Shown here: positions 19,945 to 30,609 of the stretch, piece after piece | Layout: the number at the start of each line of letters is the position of its first letter | Position numbering within the stretch: position 1 is the stretch's first letter | Source of the DNA: Mya arenaria | Lineage: Eukaryota > Mollusca > Bivalvia > Myida > Myidae | Length of the DNA: 64,000 nt | NCBI RefSeq assembly: GCF_026914265.1 | Contig: NC_069131.1 | Span: 10,618,001-10,682,000, forward strand | Direction of reading: 5' to 3' | Position numbers and translations under genes: made by a program | Notes under the pieces: model-generated | The model's input: the letters and a program-made list of their open reading frames with translations, nothing else | What the model was told of the DNA's origin: nothing | Database searches by the model: none

Positions 19945-21585
19945 TTTACAGAAGGAAGAAATTGATACTTTTGAACCTGAAAAAATACCAGAGGATGGAT
20001 CTAAGGGGTATATTCTAGAAGTAGATCTAGAATATCCAAAACATTTACATGACAGTCATAACGACTACCCATTAGCTCCGGAACGTAAATTCACACCCAA
20101 TGAAAAATTATCTCCTTATGCTCAACATGTGTTGAAACATTTACACAACAGTGAGGAACTTCAACCCAGAGCAAAGGTGGAAAAATTACTCACCACTTTA
20201 GAAAACAAACAGAATTATGTACTTCACTATCGCAACCTGCAACTGTATCTCCAACTCGGTCTAAAATTGAAAAAAATACATAAAGTATTAGAGTTCCAAC
20301 AAGAGGCTTTCATGAAACCCTACGTTGAGTTCAACACCAAAATGCGACAACAAGCCAAGACTGCTTACGAGAAGAACTTCTTCAAACTCATGAACAACTC
20401 GGTCTTCGGTAAGGTTGTTGTTGTTGTTTTTTTTGGGGGGTTCGTGTTAATTTATAACATTGTTATCATTTTTGTATGATCTGCCCGTATGTAATTTATA
20501 CAATTTATTTATTGTCACTTCCATACCACTAATACTTATCTACAAAAACAACTGTTCAATAATTGTCAGGCGTAGTTTCACTTTTTGGTATTTCATTCAT
20601 CTTCAATCAGACGCTTACAAGTGCTCATGTACAATTAGGAACCTAAAGTAAAACTGACCAAAACTAACTACCGGCAAGTAAAAAGTGTATTTTTCGGTCC
20701 CATTTTCATATCCCTCATCCAAAACACAGGTATCTAAGATAACGACGGATACCATCATAAAAACATATATTGAGCAGTTCAGAGTAAAGATTAACATGAT
20801 GAAAAGTTACTTACCAAAAATTTTGTTTACTTTCAGGAAAAACCATGGAAAATCTTCGGAAGCATCGGTCCGTAGAACTTGTTCATACAGAAAAACGACT
20901 ACAGAAGGTGTCATCCAAACCCACTTATAAGATGCACCGGATTTTTTCTGAAGACCATGTTGGTGTTGAATTAAGTCGCAAAAAAATTAAATTAAATAAA
21001 CCAATTTTTGTTGGAATGAGTATCCTTGATTTGTCAAAATATACCATGTACGATTTTTATTATAATCATTTGAAAAATGTGTATGGTAGCAACGTTGAGC
21101 TAGAATTAACGGACACAGATTCATTTTTAGTATCATGTACAACACCGGACATTTTCCAAGATATGTTGGCCTATTCACATTTGTTTGACACTTCAGATTT
21201 CCCTAAAGATCATTTTTTATATAGTGACTTCAACAAAAAAGTAATGGGAAAAATGAAAAGTGAAACAAATGAGAAATGTATTAGTGAATATTGCGGTTTG
21301 CGATCGAAAATGTATGCATTTAAGTGTGATGATATAGACGAGAAAAGAGCAAAAGGGATATCAAAAGCGGTTGTTAAAAAATCATTGACTCTTAATGATT
21401 ATAAACATGTATTATTTAATAATTCTCAAATGCACTCAACAATGCATTCATTAAGTCATAACCATAAAATTTATCTGGAAACAATCAGCAAAGTAGGATT
21501 ATCTAGTTTTGATGACAAAAGATTTTTATTAGAAGATGGAATTAAATCATATGCTTATGGACATTATAAGATACAAGAGATATAA
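19945..21585 (+). CDS. Polinton DNA polymerase B region
   Basis: Polinton-type family B polymerase sequence in two coding blocks (about 19,945-20,410 and 20,840-21,585) separated by about 0.4 kb of non-coding DNA whose nature, intron or insertion, I leave open. Recognisable parts: GYILEVDLEYP and NDYPLAPE, the helix motif with KNFFKLMNNSVFGK, and the palm motif LTDTDSF. The known role is protein-primed replication of the element. The polymerase appears incomplete compared with the family's usual size, so the element is probably not able to replicate itself. Confidence 0.85.
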
Positions 21586-22244
21586 TTTCTATGTTTTATA
21601 CCAAATTACATCTAATTTCATGTAATTTCATGTGATGTTATCTACTGCTCTACTGTTGAAATGTAACCTAAAATAAATAAAAAAAAATAAATAAAAATGT
21701 ATGATCTTTGTTAAACAAATTGTTTGAATTCAATTATAATCAACTTTATTTGTATTTGCATTGTATTGTATTTATAAGAAAATAAATATTAAAATCTTGT
21801 CTGATATTTTATTTATTGATACAACATACCGGAATGGTATAAAATAGCTTGTCAGACATGTCCTCAACTTATAAATCTCAATTTGGTCTTGTTAAATTTT
21901 AAAATATTGTATTAATGGAATGAAATAGTTATACACAAAAATAAATAATAAAAAACATTCACGTTTTCATTACAATAAGATCGAACACATTTTAACATTT
22001 CTGTAGGGTTGATTTAATGAAATGTAAACGATACATCATACCTTTAAGGTATGAGGTTATTTGATAAAGAAATTGTGTGAATCCTTTACCGATTTAATAA
22101 AAATAGTGAAACTCAAAAGAAGCTAAGAGAGGACAAAACTGTTATATCTTCAAAACCTACTTTTGGTGGTCAAAATAAAAGATTATTTAGTAAGTTGTTT
22201 GAAAAACTTTCATGTCATTGTAAGGTTCAACGGAGGTGTTCATA

Positions 22245-22930
22245 ATGATAAACAGAGTCCAGTGAATCGAGCGCTGGCATTTGACAATGGTTTAATAAGT
22301 GATTTATTGTGATAGCTCACCACAGTGGAAGAGCTTTAGTCACCCTGAATGATAAACTAGATATATGATAACGACAATCTCGTCTTTTGAGCCATCAGCA
22401 GCTCATTTAACTGTCTTCACTTTTAAGTTATTACAATGGGTACGTCGGAGAGTAATTGAGTGGCTATTAGATATGGTGTTGTTGTACGAATTGACACTAA
22501 ACGGTCAGGTTTTAGTCATTCAATTTCTTGAAATCACTTTCGATCACGCGATGGCTGGGTTCTGATGAACTTTTGTTTGTCAATGACCTGTGATCTTACA
22601 TATAAAAGAATCCGTTTGATCACATAAAAAGATGGTGGAGGTTATGATAAGTCCATCGTCTGATGAGGGAAAACAATACCATTAAATAGATCCTAGGTCG
22701 ATGACCCTATGTTAGAAACGTTGGATGAGTTGTCCTTTGACATACAATACACTGATGTGGTTAGTGTGACAATGCTATTGTTTATATCCCTTCTATTGAA
22801 ATGAATACTGTTAATCAATGGAGACCCAGTTAAACAATGACCCTTTGTCCTGGATTTCAAACAATGGTTAAATATGGCCGCTAACGCGGGAAACCGCCAA
22901 AGATGGCCGCGAGAGTCAATTTCAAACGCA
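22245..22930 (-). repeat. Internal terminal-type repeat A in Polinton right arm
   Basis: The right end (22,800-22,930) reads GAGACCCAGTTAAACAATGA, CCCTTTGTCCTGGATTT and GGTTAAATATGGCCGC. This matches the inner part of the left TIR and the bases just inside it. The body is alignable to 23,878-24,400 (AATCGAGCG, GATGATAAACTA-AT-TATGATAACGA, GAAATGAATACT). It is therefore a second, older copy of Polinton end sequence. Confidence 0.7.
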
Positions 22931-23877
22931 CATCCAATTAAAAGACACATGCTAAATTTATAAGTTTAATGATGTATATTAATGTGTGATCAGTTCGTCC
23001 TCCACCTCCTTGTCTGTCTGGAGCGTACATCTGACAGGATCCAATTGTCCTATCCACCTAATGTACAGTAGCAATACTGAATTTTATCACCACACTTGCT
23101 AAAATGTATAACAATGTTGTTAAATTAGATGAGTTTGACTTGTAATTGCTGAAAGTATAGCTTTCATATCAAATATCTGCTGTATGTTTTAAATTAGAGT
23201 ATGTCTTGCTATACCTATTTCAGGGACTAGAATTTGTCATTAATGCCATCGCGGATAAAATCATTTGCAAGTGAATAATTGCTTTTTTTTCTAGAACGGG
23301 CATAAGTACAATTTTCAATGTTCGTTGAATGCACAAGACTATAGGTACTCACATTACAATAACATAGTTGTTAAATGTTTTTCTCAAGAAGCAAATATTA
23401 CATGGAACAATTTGAACACCTGCTGAAGGAAAGTCATTTCCCCCTTTCTCCTCTTTAGCCAATATATCATTCGTCATAAATCTGTCAAAACCAGGGTACA
23501 AAATCAAGTACTAGTAATACGAAGGTTATTAAGGTACCTCTTTGTAAATTATTGGATCAACCAATCATGATTACAAGTAAACATTTAATATAAAGTATAT
23601 AATACTGCAAAAGTTTCATGAAATCAAACCTGTGAAAAAGATGATGTTATAAATCTGTTTAATATCAATATGTACAGGATTGCTTGGTGACAGTTAATTA
23701 AACTATATACAATAACAATGATTAATTACAAACTAGTTTAATAACATACAAAACAAAATATCGCATGGGGCTTTCTGATTCTAACCAAAGATTAAAACAA
23801 CACAGTAATGACTAATATTGATCTCAAAAAGAGATTTTTAAAGAGGAAAATTATCATTATCTTCTCACACAAAGGAG

Positions 23878-24410
23878 TGTGTAATAAATCGAGCGTTGGA
23901 CAACGGTTTAATTAGTGACCTTCTGTGATAGATCACCTCATTGTACTAGATTTAGTTAGCCTGGATGATAAACTAAATGTATGATAACGATAATAGTGAC
24001 AGTCCCGTCTATTGGACTTTCAACACATCATTTAACCGACTTTTCACTTTAATGGTATTACAATGCGTCAATGACATGTGCTTTTTCACCTTAAATAATC
24101 AGAAGTTTGATCACTTAAAAAGATAGAGAGGGTTATAATTAGTACATCGTGTGATAAGGGGATAACAATTAAAGGCAATACTATTAAACAAATGATGCGT
24201 TAATCATTGTTAGAAACTTTGGAGCGTTGTCCTTTGGCATACATAACCCTGATCTGATAAAGACGATAGTGCTATCTTCGTGTCGTACCATAAACTACAT
24301 TGAAATGAATACTCTCAATCAAACAATGCACCCGTCAACATTCCGCGGACCTGCCTGTGATGGGACCCGCCAGATTCGTCAAAGATGACCGCGAGTTACC
24401 TTCTTTTACC
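23878..24410 (-). repeat. Internal terminal-type repeat B in Polinton right arm
   Basis: Diverged direct copy of 22,245-22,930 (same AATCGAGCG, GATAAACTA, TTGTCCTTTG-CATACA blocks), ending in a decayed TIR-like GTCAAAGATGACCGCGAG. Its weaker match suggests it is the older of the two. Confidence 0.6.
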
Positions 24411-25101
24411 CTATAACCTAGTGATAACTATGGGTTTTTTCCTTTGTAAAAATGGAAAACATTATTATTTTTTTGAACAGAGACATTATAAATCTTTGTG
24501 GTAATGAAAAAACTGTATCTGCTGATGAACAAGGACAACAAACGTCTTTTCAAAGTTTTAAAATGAACATTTTGAAACCTTTGTCTTAAACTTTCTTCCA
24601 AAACATTCGTGTATGAATCGTTATTCTTTGAAACAAAGAAATCATATAAAATCATTAAAGGGAAAAAAAACGTTGTAATTTTCCTAACTAGTGAGATCAA
24701 ATTTTGTTTATTACTTGTAAAAGGGATTGAAAAAAAACTTTTGAAAAATTTGATGATTGTAGAAAACAATAGTTGTTATCATAACCTCTCAACTGTTAGG
24801 TCAGCTCAATATAACCTTTATCAATATTTTATGTAAAATGATCATGAGCCCCTTTTAAAAGGTATCAAGTACAATCATTATAACAATCGTGACCATTTCT
24901 ATGATAAATGTTATTGTTAACATGTTAAGATTGTTCTCCCTATCGCTCCTTTTGGGAGTTGAATTGATATATAAAAATATTGTATTGATGGTGATAACGG
25001 AACTCATCTTGGCTAATGTTATGTTAACGGAAAAATGAGTATGGTTTTGCAAGGTGAAAAGTTCATATCACCGTTCATTAAATTTGAATGTCTTTCACTG
25101 T

Positions 25102-25393
25102 TAACAATGACCCTTTGTCTTGGATTTTAAACAATGGTTAAACATAACCGCTAAAAGCGGGAAATCGCCAAATATGACCGCTAACGCGCGAAATCGCTAA
25201 ATATGGCCGCGAAAGTCAATTTCAAACTTGCGCATGCGTAAACAATGGAACCACCGACAGAACCACCGCACCACCAAACAAAATGGCCGCGAAAGTCAAT
25301 TTCAAACTTGCGCATGCGCAAACAATGAAACCACCGACAAAACCACCAAACCACCAAACAAAATGGCCGCGAAATACCAATTATTATACTACT
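25102..25393 (-). repeat. Polinton right terminal inverted repeat
   Basis: Inverse of the left TIR, ending CCAATTATTATACTACT. It has the same duplicated GGTGGT/CGCATGCG unit. Confidence 0.93.
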
Positions 25394-25399
25394 TTTATA
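25394..25399 (+). repeat. Polinton target-site duplication, right
   Basis: TTTATA directly after the terminal ACTACT, identical to 12,049-12,054. Confidence 0.92.
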
Positions 25400-26589
25400 A
25401 TTAAAAAACAACAACTCAAGAGCATTTGTTTCACACGTTGTTCATGCCTTTGATTGGGCCAAATGTTGATAACTCTATTAAAATTCGCAGCGTTGTAAAC
25501 GGCATCCTTGTTAGCTCACGAAAACTACTTTATGATGTGCTACAATTTTTTAATAATACAATCATATCTGAAACAGTAGGCTCAACATGTATATGATTTA
25601 TCGGATATCACCTGCGTTTCTATGAGAATTCCAGAGTAGATAATATTAGAAAGTACACAACGATGACGTTGCCAATGTTGTTCACTGTAACAAAGTATTT
25701 AACTCGAAATCGGCTCGAAAGGAAACAGCAGGGACAAATCCAGTAATCTGGACTGAAACCAATATCGTGTTTAGCTAACAGAGCCAGAATAAGCACACGC
25801 AGAACAAAAGACAAATAACTCCACACGACAACAAACATTACACAAGTGTTAAACTTTTGGCTACTGAGCTTGTTTCTGTAGGTTTTTTTTTTCTCAAATA
25901 TATATTTAACGTTGTGTATGTGTTATCACGCTATTCTCTGATAGTATTCATTACAAGGTTCCATTTTGACTAAGATCTGTAATATCCAGCCTTACTCCAT
26001 GTTAAAATGTTTCATGTGATTTTTTCTAAATAATGTTTGACCGTGTCCTTCGCCCTCAGAATATGTCCGTTTTTAATTAATTCTGAAATCTGAAAGATCA
26101 TTAATGGTTCTTGCAATCAGTTCTTGCACGTCCGAATCAAATTGCTAAAGTTCTTATGTTTTAGTTTTACAGGGTGGTTATTTTTTAAGTGAACAGAGTT
26201 CGCACGACATTTGTCTAAACTTTTAACCTGTAAAGAGTCAATCACTCCATGGCAACGCATGTTTTATCTTCATTTAGCTATTCGCCCGTCACGAAACGCC
26301 GCACTTACAGTCAGTTTTAACTGACAAATTGTACAAGGTCAAACATTGGTGTATATTTCCCATTAAAGGGCATTTTGGATTTAAAAACAGAATATCCACA
26401 AGTAAAACCAAGACGTGACAATATTATTGGTTGTATTGAACAAACTGTTTTGCAGTTGACATAGGTTTAATATATTTCTTTATCCTTTTACCCATTAAGC
26501 TTTGATTTCGCATACATGTGCAGACACATTCCATATAAATGCAATGTTTAAAATCGAAAATCATTTTACCACTTACCACCTGGCTGAAT
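25400..26589. other. Intergenic, nothing recognised
   Basis: AT-rich, stops in all frames, no RNA gene or repeat recognised. Confidence 0.45.
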
Positions 26590-27400
26590 AGAGGAACACT
26601 GTACTAATATTACACAATAGTAGAAAACTGTGAACCAGTGCTCAAAGTAATAGTCGACAATTTAGTTTTAATTAACAAAACAGCTATGTATTTGTTTTCT
26701 ATTTCTATTACCAGTGACCTTATAACCTTGACTCCAAATCCATTTAAAGGTGTGTCTTCGTATGACCTCGCTACGAACCAAATCTACCAATCCTTAAAAA
26801 GTCAATGTATTGAATGGAAAATGTTTTATCTATTTTGGTAGCTGTAGCCTTGACTTTATCAACCAAGTGATATATTCTTATGCGATAACTAGTCCCTATA
26901 TAAATACCAAGTTGCAACACTATACAACATGATTATCAAAGTTATTATGGGGGGAGGGCACCAATTTCACGCCAGTCCACCCAACGACATTCTCATTTTA
27001 ATAACTCGATTTTTTGGCGTATGCGTACGATTACATGGCTAACAAGTATATATAATTATATTTTCTGAAACGTTAGTGTTAAATACGGATCAGAAACATT
27101 TAGTAAAGAACACATTTGGACAGGACACATTATCATTCATTAATTACTCAAACAAAAAAGTTATGTTTAAAAAAGCTGTCTCGTAGTTATCATCTTTCTT
27201 TACTTTTCAATTAAGTTCAATTTCTTTTCTATATCATTTTTCCTGTCAATCTACGTAAACTTTATTACATGGATATATGTGGATTCACCTTCTACACCTA
27301 TAAAGAGTGTCTTGGTTTCCGAACAGAAATTTATTGCCCCAATATCTTTGGTTGATTCATTACCTTACTGGCTGTTGAACAAACAAAACGAGTCATCCAT
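26590..27400 (-). pseudogene. Third TRIM-like copy: 3' end and 3' flank only
   Basis: In minus sense, from about 27,360 to the TAG at 27,251-27,253, the sequence translates to a tail containing INFCSETKTLFIGVEG and HVIKFT. This corresponds to MSFCSETKTLFVSD...IKAIKFT of the gene at 815. The following 650 bp match the 3' flanks of the other two copies (ACTAATATTAC, AAACTGTGAACCA, TACCAATCCTTAAA). No upstream part of the gene is present, so this is a truncated duplicate of genomic DNA. The surviving 35 codons are still open. Confidence 0.75.
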
Positions 27401-27830
27401 TTAACCCATGGATCAGATAAAGAAGAAGAGTCAATAGTCAACTATAAATAAAAATAGACATAGTTTCGTATTTCTACTTTTGTTGGTTCATGTTACTTTC
27501 AAGCATTAATTCATCGTCTGCGCTCATATTCCCACTACTCAATAAATCAATTCGTCGTAAATGCATATATATGATCCGTCCAATGCCGGTACACGCGATA
27601 AATTCTGCTATGTGGTCAACAATTGTCAACACACATGTATAATACAATCCCGCTGCCACATATTTCAACCGCACCCCAACATGATAATGTACGACCTTCA
27701 CCATCGCAAACATTTTTATTATTTGTTCTTGAACACACCCGAAGCTTTGCCGGAAATATGCACCAGACCCATGGATCGCCCCTTTGCCCGACTGCTATTT
27801 TACTACTACTCATTGAGTTTTTCTTCCAAA
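27400..27830. other. Intergenic, nothing recognised
   Basis: Overlapping ORFs of 65-97 codons on both strands lack start context and family similarity. I do not call a gene. Confidence 0.4.
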
Positions 27831-27834
27831 GAAA

Positions 27835-28470
27835 AAGATTATGACAACACCTAGAGTTTCATTTCCAAAAAGGAGGGATATGGCACTAACTAGGGTATTT
27901 CTTCGAAAGAGGAGGGGTTTAAACACCTAGAGTTTTATTTCCAAAAAGGGGGATATGACACTAACTAGGGTGTTTCTTCGAAAGAGGAGGGTATGGCAAC
28001 ACCTAGAGTTTTATTTCCAAAAAGGGAGGATATGGCACTAACTAGGGTGTTTCTTCGAAAGAGTAGGGTATGACAACACCAAGAGTTTTATTTCCAAAAA
28101 GTAGGGATATGACAATAACTAGGGGTTTTCTTCCAAAGAAAAAGGGTATGACAACAGTTTTATTTCAAAAAAGGAGGGGTATGACACTCACTAGGTTTAT
28201 TTTTCCAAAGAGGAGGGCTATGACAACATCAAGAGTTCTATTTTCAAAAAGAAGGGGTATGACACTAACTAGGTTTTTTTTCCAAAGAGGCCTATGACAA
28301 CACATAGAGTTTTATTTCAGAAGACAAGGGCAATGCCAACACATTGAACTGTATTTCCAAAGTGGAGGGGTGTGGCAACACAGATTTTTTTCCTTCCAAC
28401 GGAGGGATATGACACTTACTAGGGATTTTCTTCCAATAAGGAGAGCTATGAAATAAAAATGAAATCAAAC
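27835..28470. repeat. Minisatellite with dimeric ~79-bp units
   Basis: Two alternating ~39-40-bp half units: GGATATGACACTAACTAGGG then TTTCTTCGAAAGAGGAG, and GGTATGGCAACACCTAGAG then TTTTATTTCCAAAAAGGA. About eight dimers, decaying to the right. It shares the frame AAAG-GGAGGGCTATGACAA-C...GGGTTTT-CTTC with the arrays at 37.4-40.0 kb and 40.7 kb, so these are one repeat family. Confidence 0.8.
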
Positions 28471-28474
28471 CCAC

Positions 28475-28960
28475 CCTGCTGAAATTGATTTCTCACATCA
28501 ACTCTTGAATACAGACAATATCAACTTTTTTCAGTATATTTAAAATATCAAGCCGTTTTCTAAGTATTATTTTAACATTGACAATTGTTAGAACATGTGT
28601 TTAATTTAGACATGAGTATAACGTTTTGTATCAACGCATTATTAAGATATCCATAGTGAGTGTACTTCATTCAGATACATCAACTTTCACAAAAATTATC
28701 GGGTATTTAACAAGCATAAATTGCATGTAAATAACAAAATGAATATAGAAGCAAAGAGGAAATCACACTGTCTAATTTTCACTTATTACATAGGAGTAGT
28801 ATTCTTTACCAAAAAAGCATTTGGATAGTGTGATATAAGGGATCGAGTGCTAGTTGGAAAATTGGTTTTGTCATGTAGGGATGAAGTTAATTTTCTTATG
28901 GTAAAAAAACGGTAGAAAGAGTGTTTCCACCAAAACACATACAAATTCTACTTAATATAA
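28475..28960. other. Intergenic, nothing recognised
   Basis: AT-rich sequence between the minisatellite and the microsatellite. Confidence 0.4.
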
Positions 28961-28964
28961 AAAT

Positions 28965-29060
28965 AAACGCACACACACCGAAACAGAAACCCAAACATAT
29001 ACCAACACACACACACACACGCACGCACGCATCCACACACGCAGACACAAACACACGCAC

Positions 29061-29121
<61 letters not shown>

Positions 29122-29172
29122 CACACACACACTACCACACGCACGCACGCATCCACACACGCAGACACGAAC

Positions 29173-29235
<63 letters not shown>
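28965..29235. repeat. Compound (CA)n/(CGCA)n microsatellite
   Basis: Runs of CA and CGCA. A block CGCACGCACGCATCCACACA with CGCAGACAC-AACACACGCAC occurs twice (from about 29,020 and 29,140), so the array grew partly by duplication of a ~120-bp segment. All ORFs over it are low-complexity artefacts. Confidence 0.95.
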
Positions 29236-29236
<1 letters not shown>

Positions 29237-29239
29237 CTA

Positions 29240-30250
29240 TTGTCCTTTTCAACAAGGTTATTAGCATACAACACAATTTAAAAGTAATACCTTATCAAAA
29301 ACAAAACATAACCACGTCCTGAAAACGCGTAAGGACTATATTACTAGTATATTATACCTTAACGCTCTTATATAGTCTGTGATATATTGTCACAAATGTC
29401 AAAACTAATCTTTTCATTGCTGAGTTTGTCCAAACATTGATCCTTTAAAATCATTTCACTTTCCGTATGTTCATATATGCAATACCATATCAAAACAAAA
29501 TCTCACGTCATTCTGTAAAAAACGCTAGAAGCACTACCTATGGAATATTTGTTAACATGCTTTGATGATATTCTTTGATGAGCAGTGCTACACGTTATAT
29601 TGTCTATACAGTATGTCAAATTTGATTCTTTCTGTTCTGTACGTGTGCTTGTCCACTTACTGATCCGATAAACAACCGTGTTCATACAGTCTGTTACATT
29701 TGTACTGTTAATGTTATTTTTTTATTATATACCCATCAAAAATCCACACGCAATACATATCCCAAAATACGGTAGTCCGTATACTACTCCAGTGCAATAC
29801 GGCCGTATTTCACTCTTGTGAACTCACATCATAACAAGTATCGTTGCGTGATGTTAAAATGACGTCATAAAACAAAATAGTGTGTCGTTAAAATGACATT
29901 TATTATAAACAAATGTGGCCTTTAAGTGATCTAACAAGAAATGTATATAATAAAAGGGTTATTGGTACTGCGTTTTTATTCGGAATGTCGTATTGCCTCA
30001 TAAAATCCGAATCTGCAAAAATCCACTCGAGTCGAATACAACATTCCGGACGCAGTACTAATAACTCTATTATAGTTTGTGTCTGCTATTTGTTTTATGT
30101 ACAAACAATATATTAACATTATACCTATTGTGAATTGATAACATTAGTAATACTGAAATAAATGCAATCACAACGTAACTGTAAAAGTTGAGAGAAGGTT
30201 ATAAACTTCACTACTAAGGGCTTCTGCGGTAAATCATATGCAGCTGTGCC
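29240..30250. other. Intergenic with one foldback element
   Basis: No genes. 29,760-29,830 has short palindromic TACGG...CCGTA words; the larger foldback is listed separately. Confidence 0.4.
29946..30073. repeat. Foldback element (TTATTGGTACTGCG arms)
   Basis: GGGTTATTGGTACTGCG (left) pairs with CGCAGTACTAATAACTC (right), and further in CGGAATGTCGTATT pairs with AATACAACATTCCG. About 128 bp in total, a short non-autonomous palindromic element. Confidence 0.65.
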
Positions 30251-30259
30251 CTTTGAATA

Positions 30260-30600
30260 TTATCCATGTTTGTTAATCCTTAAACGTTTTGAGTAGACTA
30301 GCAATATTCAGATCTGTGAAACGATCAGTTTGACGCCATAAATTAATTACAACCGTGTTTTTTTCGTATATAGATTCATTGTACGAGTCGTAACTAGTAT
30401 TTGTTTGGTATTTGGCTTTAATGTACGTTAAGTGAAAATTCTGAAAAATGCAGTCAATTAAATGTTTAATGTTAGTTACTAAAATTCTATAAAAGAACTC
30501 ATTTGGACATGATACATATCATTAACAAACAACAAAGTTATATTGAAACATGGTAGGTTTTTCCCACATTTTTAAATCATAACAAATTTTATTTTTACAT
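30260..30600 (-). repeat. Duplicated 3' flank of the TRIM-like genes, copy 2
   Basis: Aligns to 430-800 over several blocks (AATCCTTAAACGTTTTGAG, TATATAGATTCATT, CATTTGGACATGATACAT). Confidence 0.7.
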
Positions 30601-30609
30601 CATGACAAA

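Larger units (their letters stand above)
21586..25101. other. Non-coding right arm of Polinton
   Basis: 3.5 kb, very AT-rich, without convincing genes. It contains two diverged direct repeats (22,245-22,930 and 23,878-24,400) that both run into TIR-like sequence, listed separately. Confidence 0.6.
12055..25393 (+). mobile_element. Polinton/Maverick element, 13.3 kb, with TIRs and TSD
   Basis: Bounded by inverted terminal repeats (AGTAGTATAATAATTGG at the left, its complement at the right) and a 6-bp duplication. Order of parts on the plus strand: left TIR; two small genes; BIR gene; Cys/His small gene; integrase with chromodomain; minor capsid protein; basic protein; major capsid protein; adenain-like protease; FtsK/HerA-type ATPase; two small basic proteins; DNA polymerase B region; 3.5-kb non-coding right arm; right TIR. 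Adjacent genes overlap or abut (ATGA overlaps near 13,150 and 17,914), a compact virus-like layout. The TIRs are nearly identical over most of their length, so the insertion is young on the scale of the host. The polymerase looks incomplete and the right arm contains related terminal-type sequence, so I regard the element as a fossil with perhaps one or two breaks although most other genes look whole. Confidence 0.95.

Noticed and set aside
24413-24836. Small genes in the Polinton right arm (113 and 75 codons)
   Set aside because: Overlapping on opposite strands, Phe/Lys/Asn-rich as expected from AT-rich DNA, and not similar to any Polinton protein I know.
27474-27860. Overlapping ORFs of 65-97 codons
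   Set aside because: No family similarity, start context or splice structure; open on both strands by chance.
28896-29322. Cys/Val- and Thr/His-rich ORFs
   Set aside because: Translations of the CA/CGCA microsatellite.
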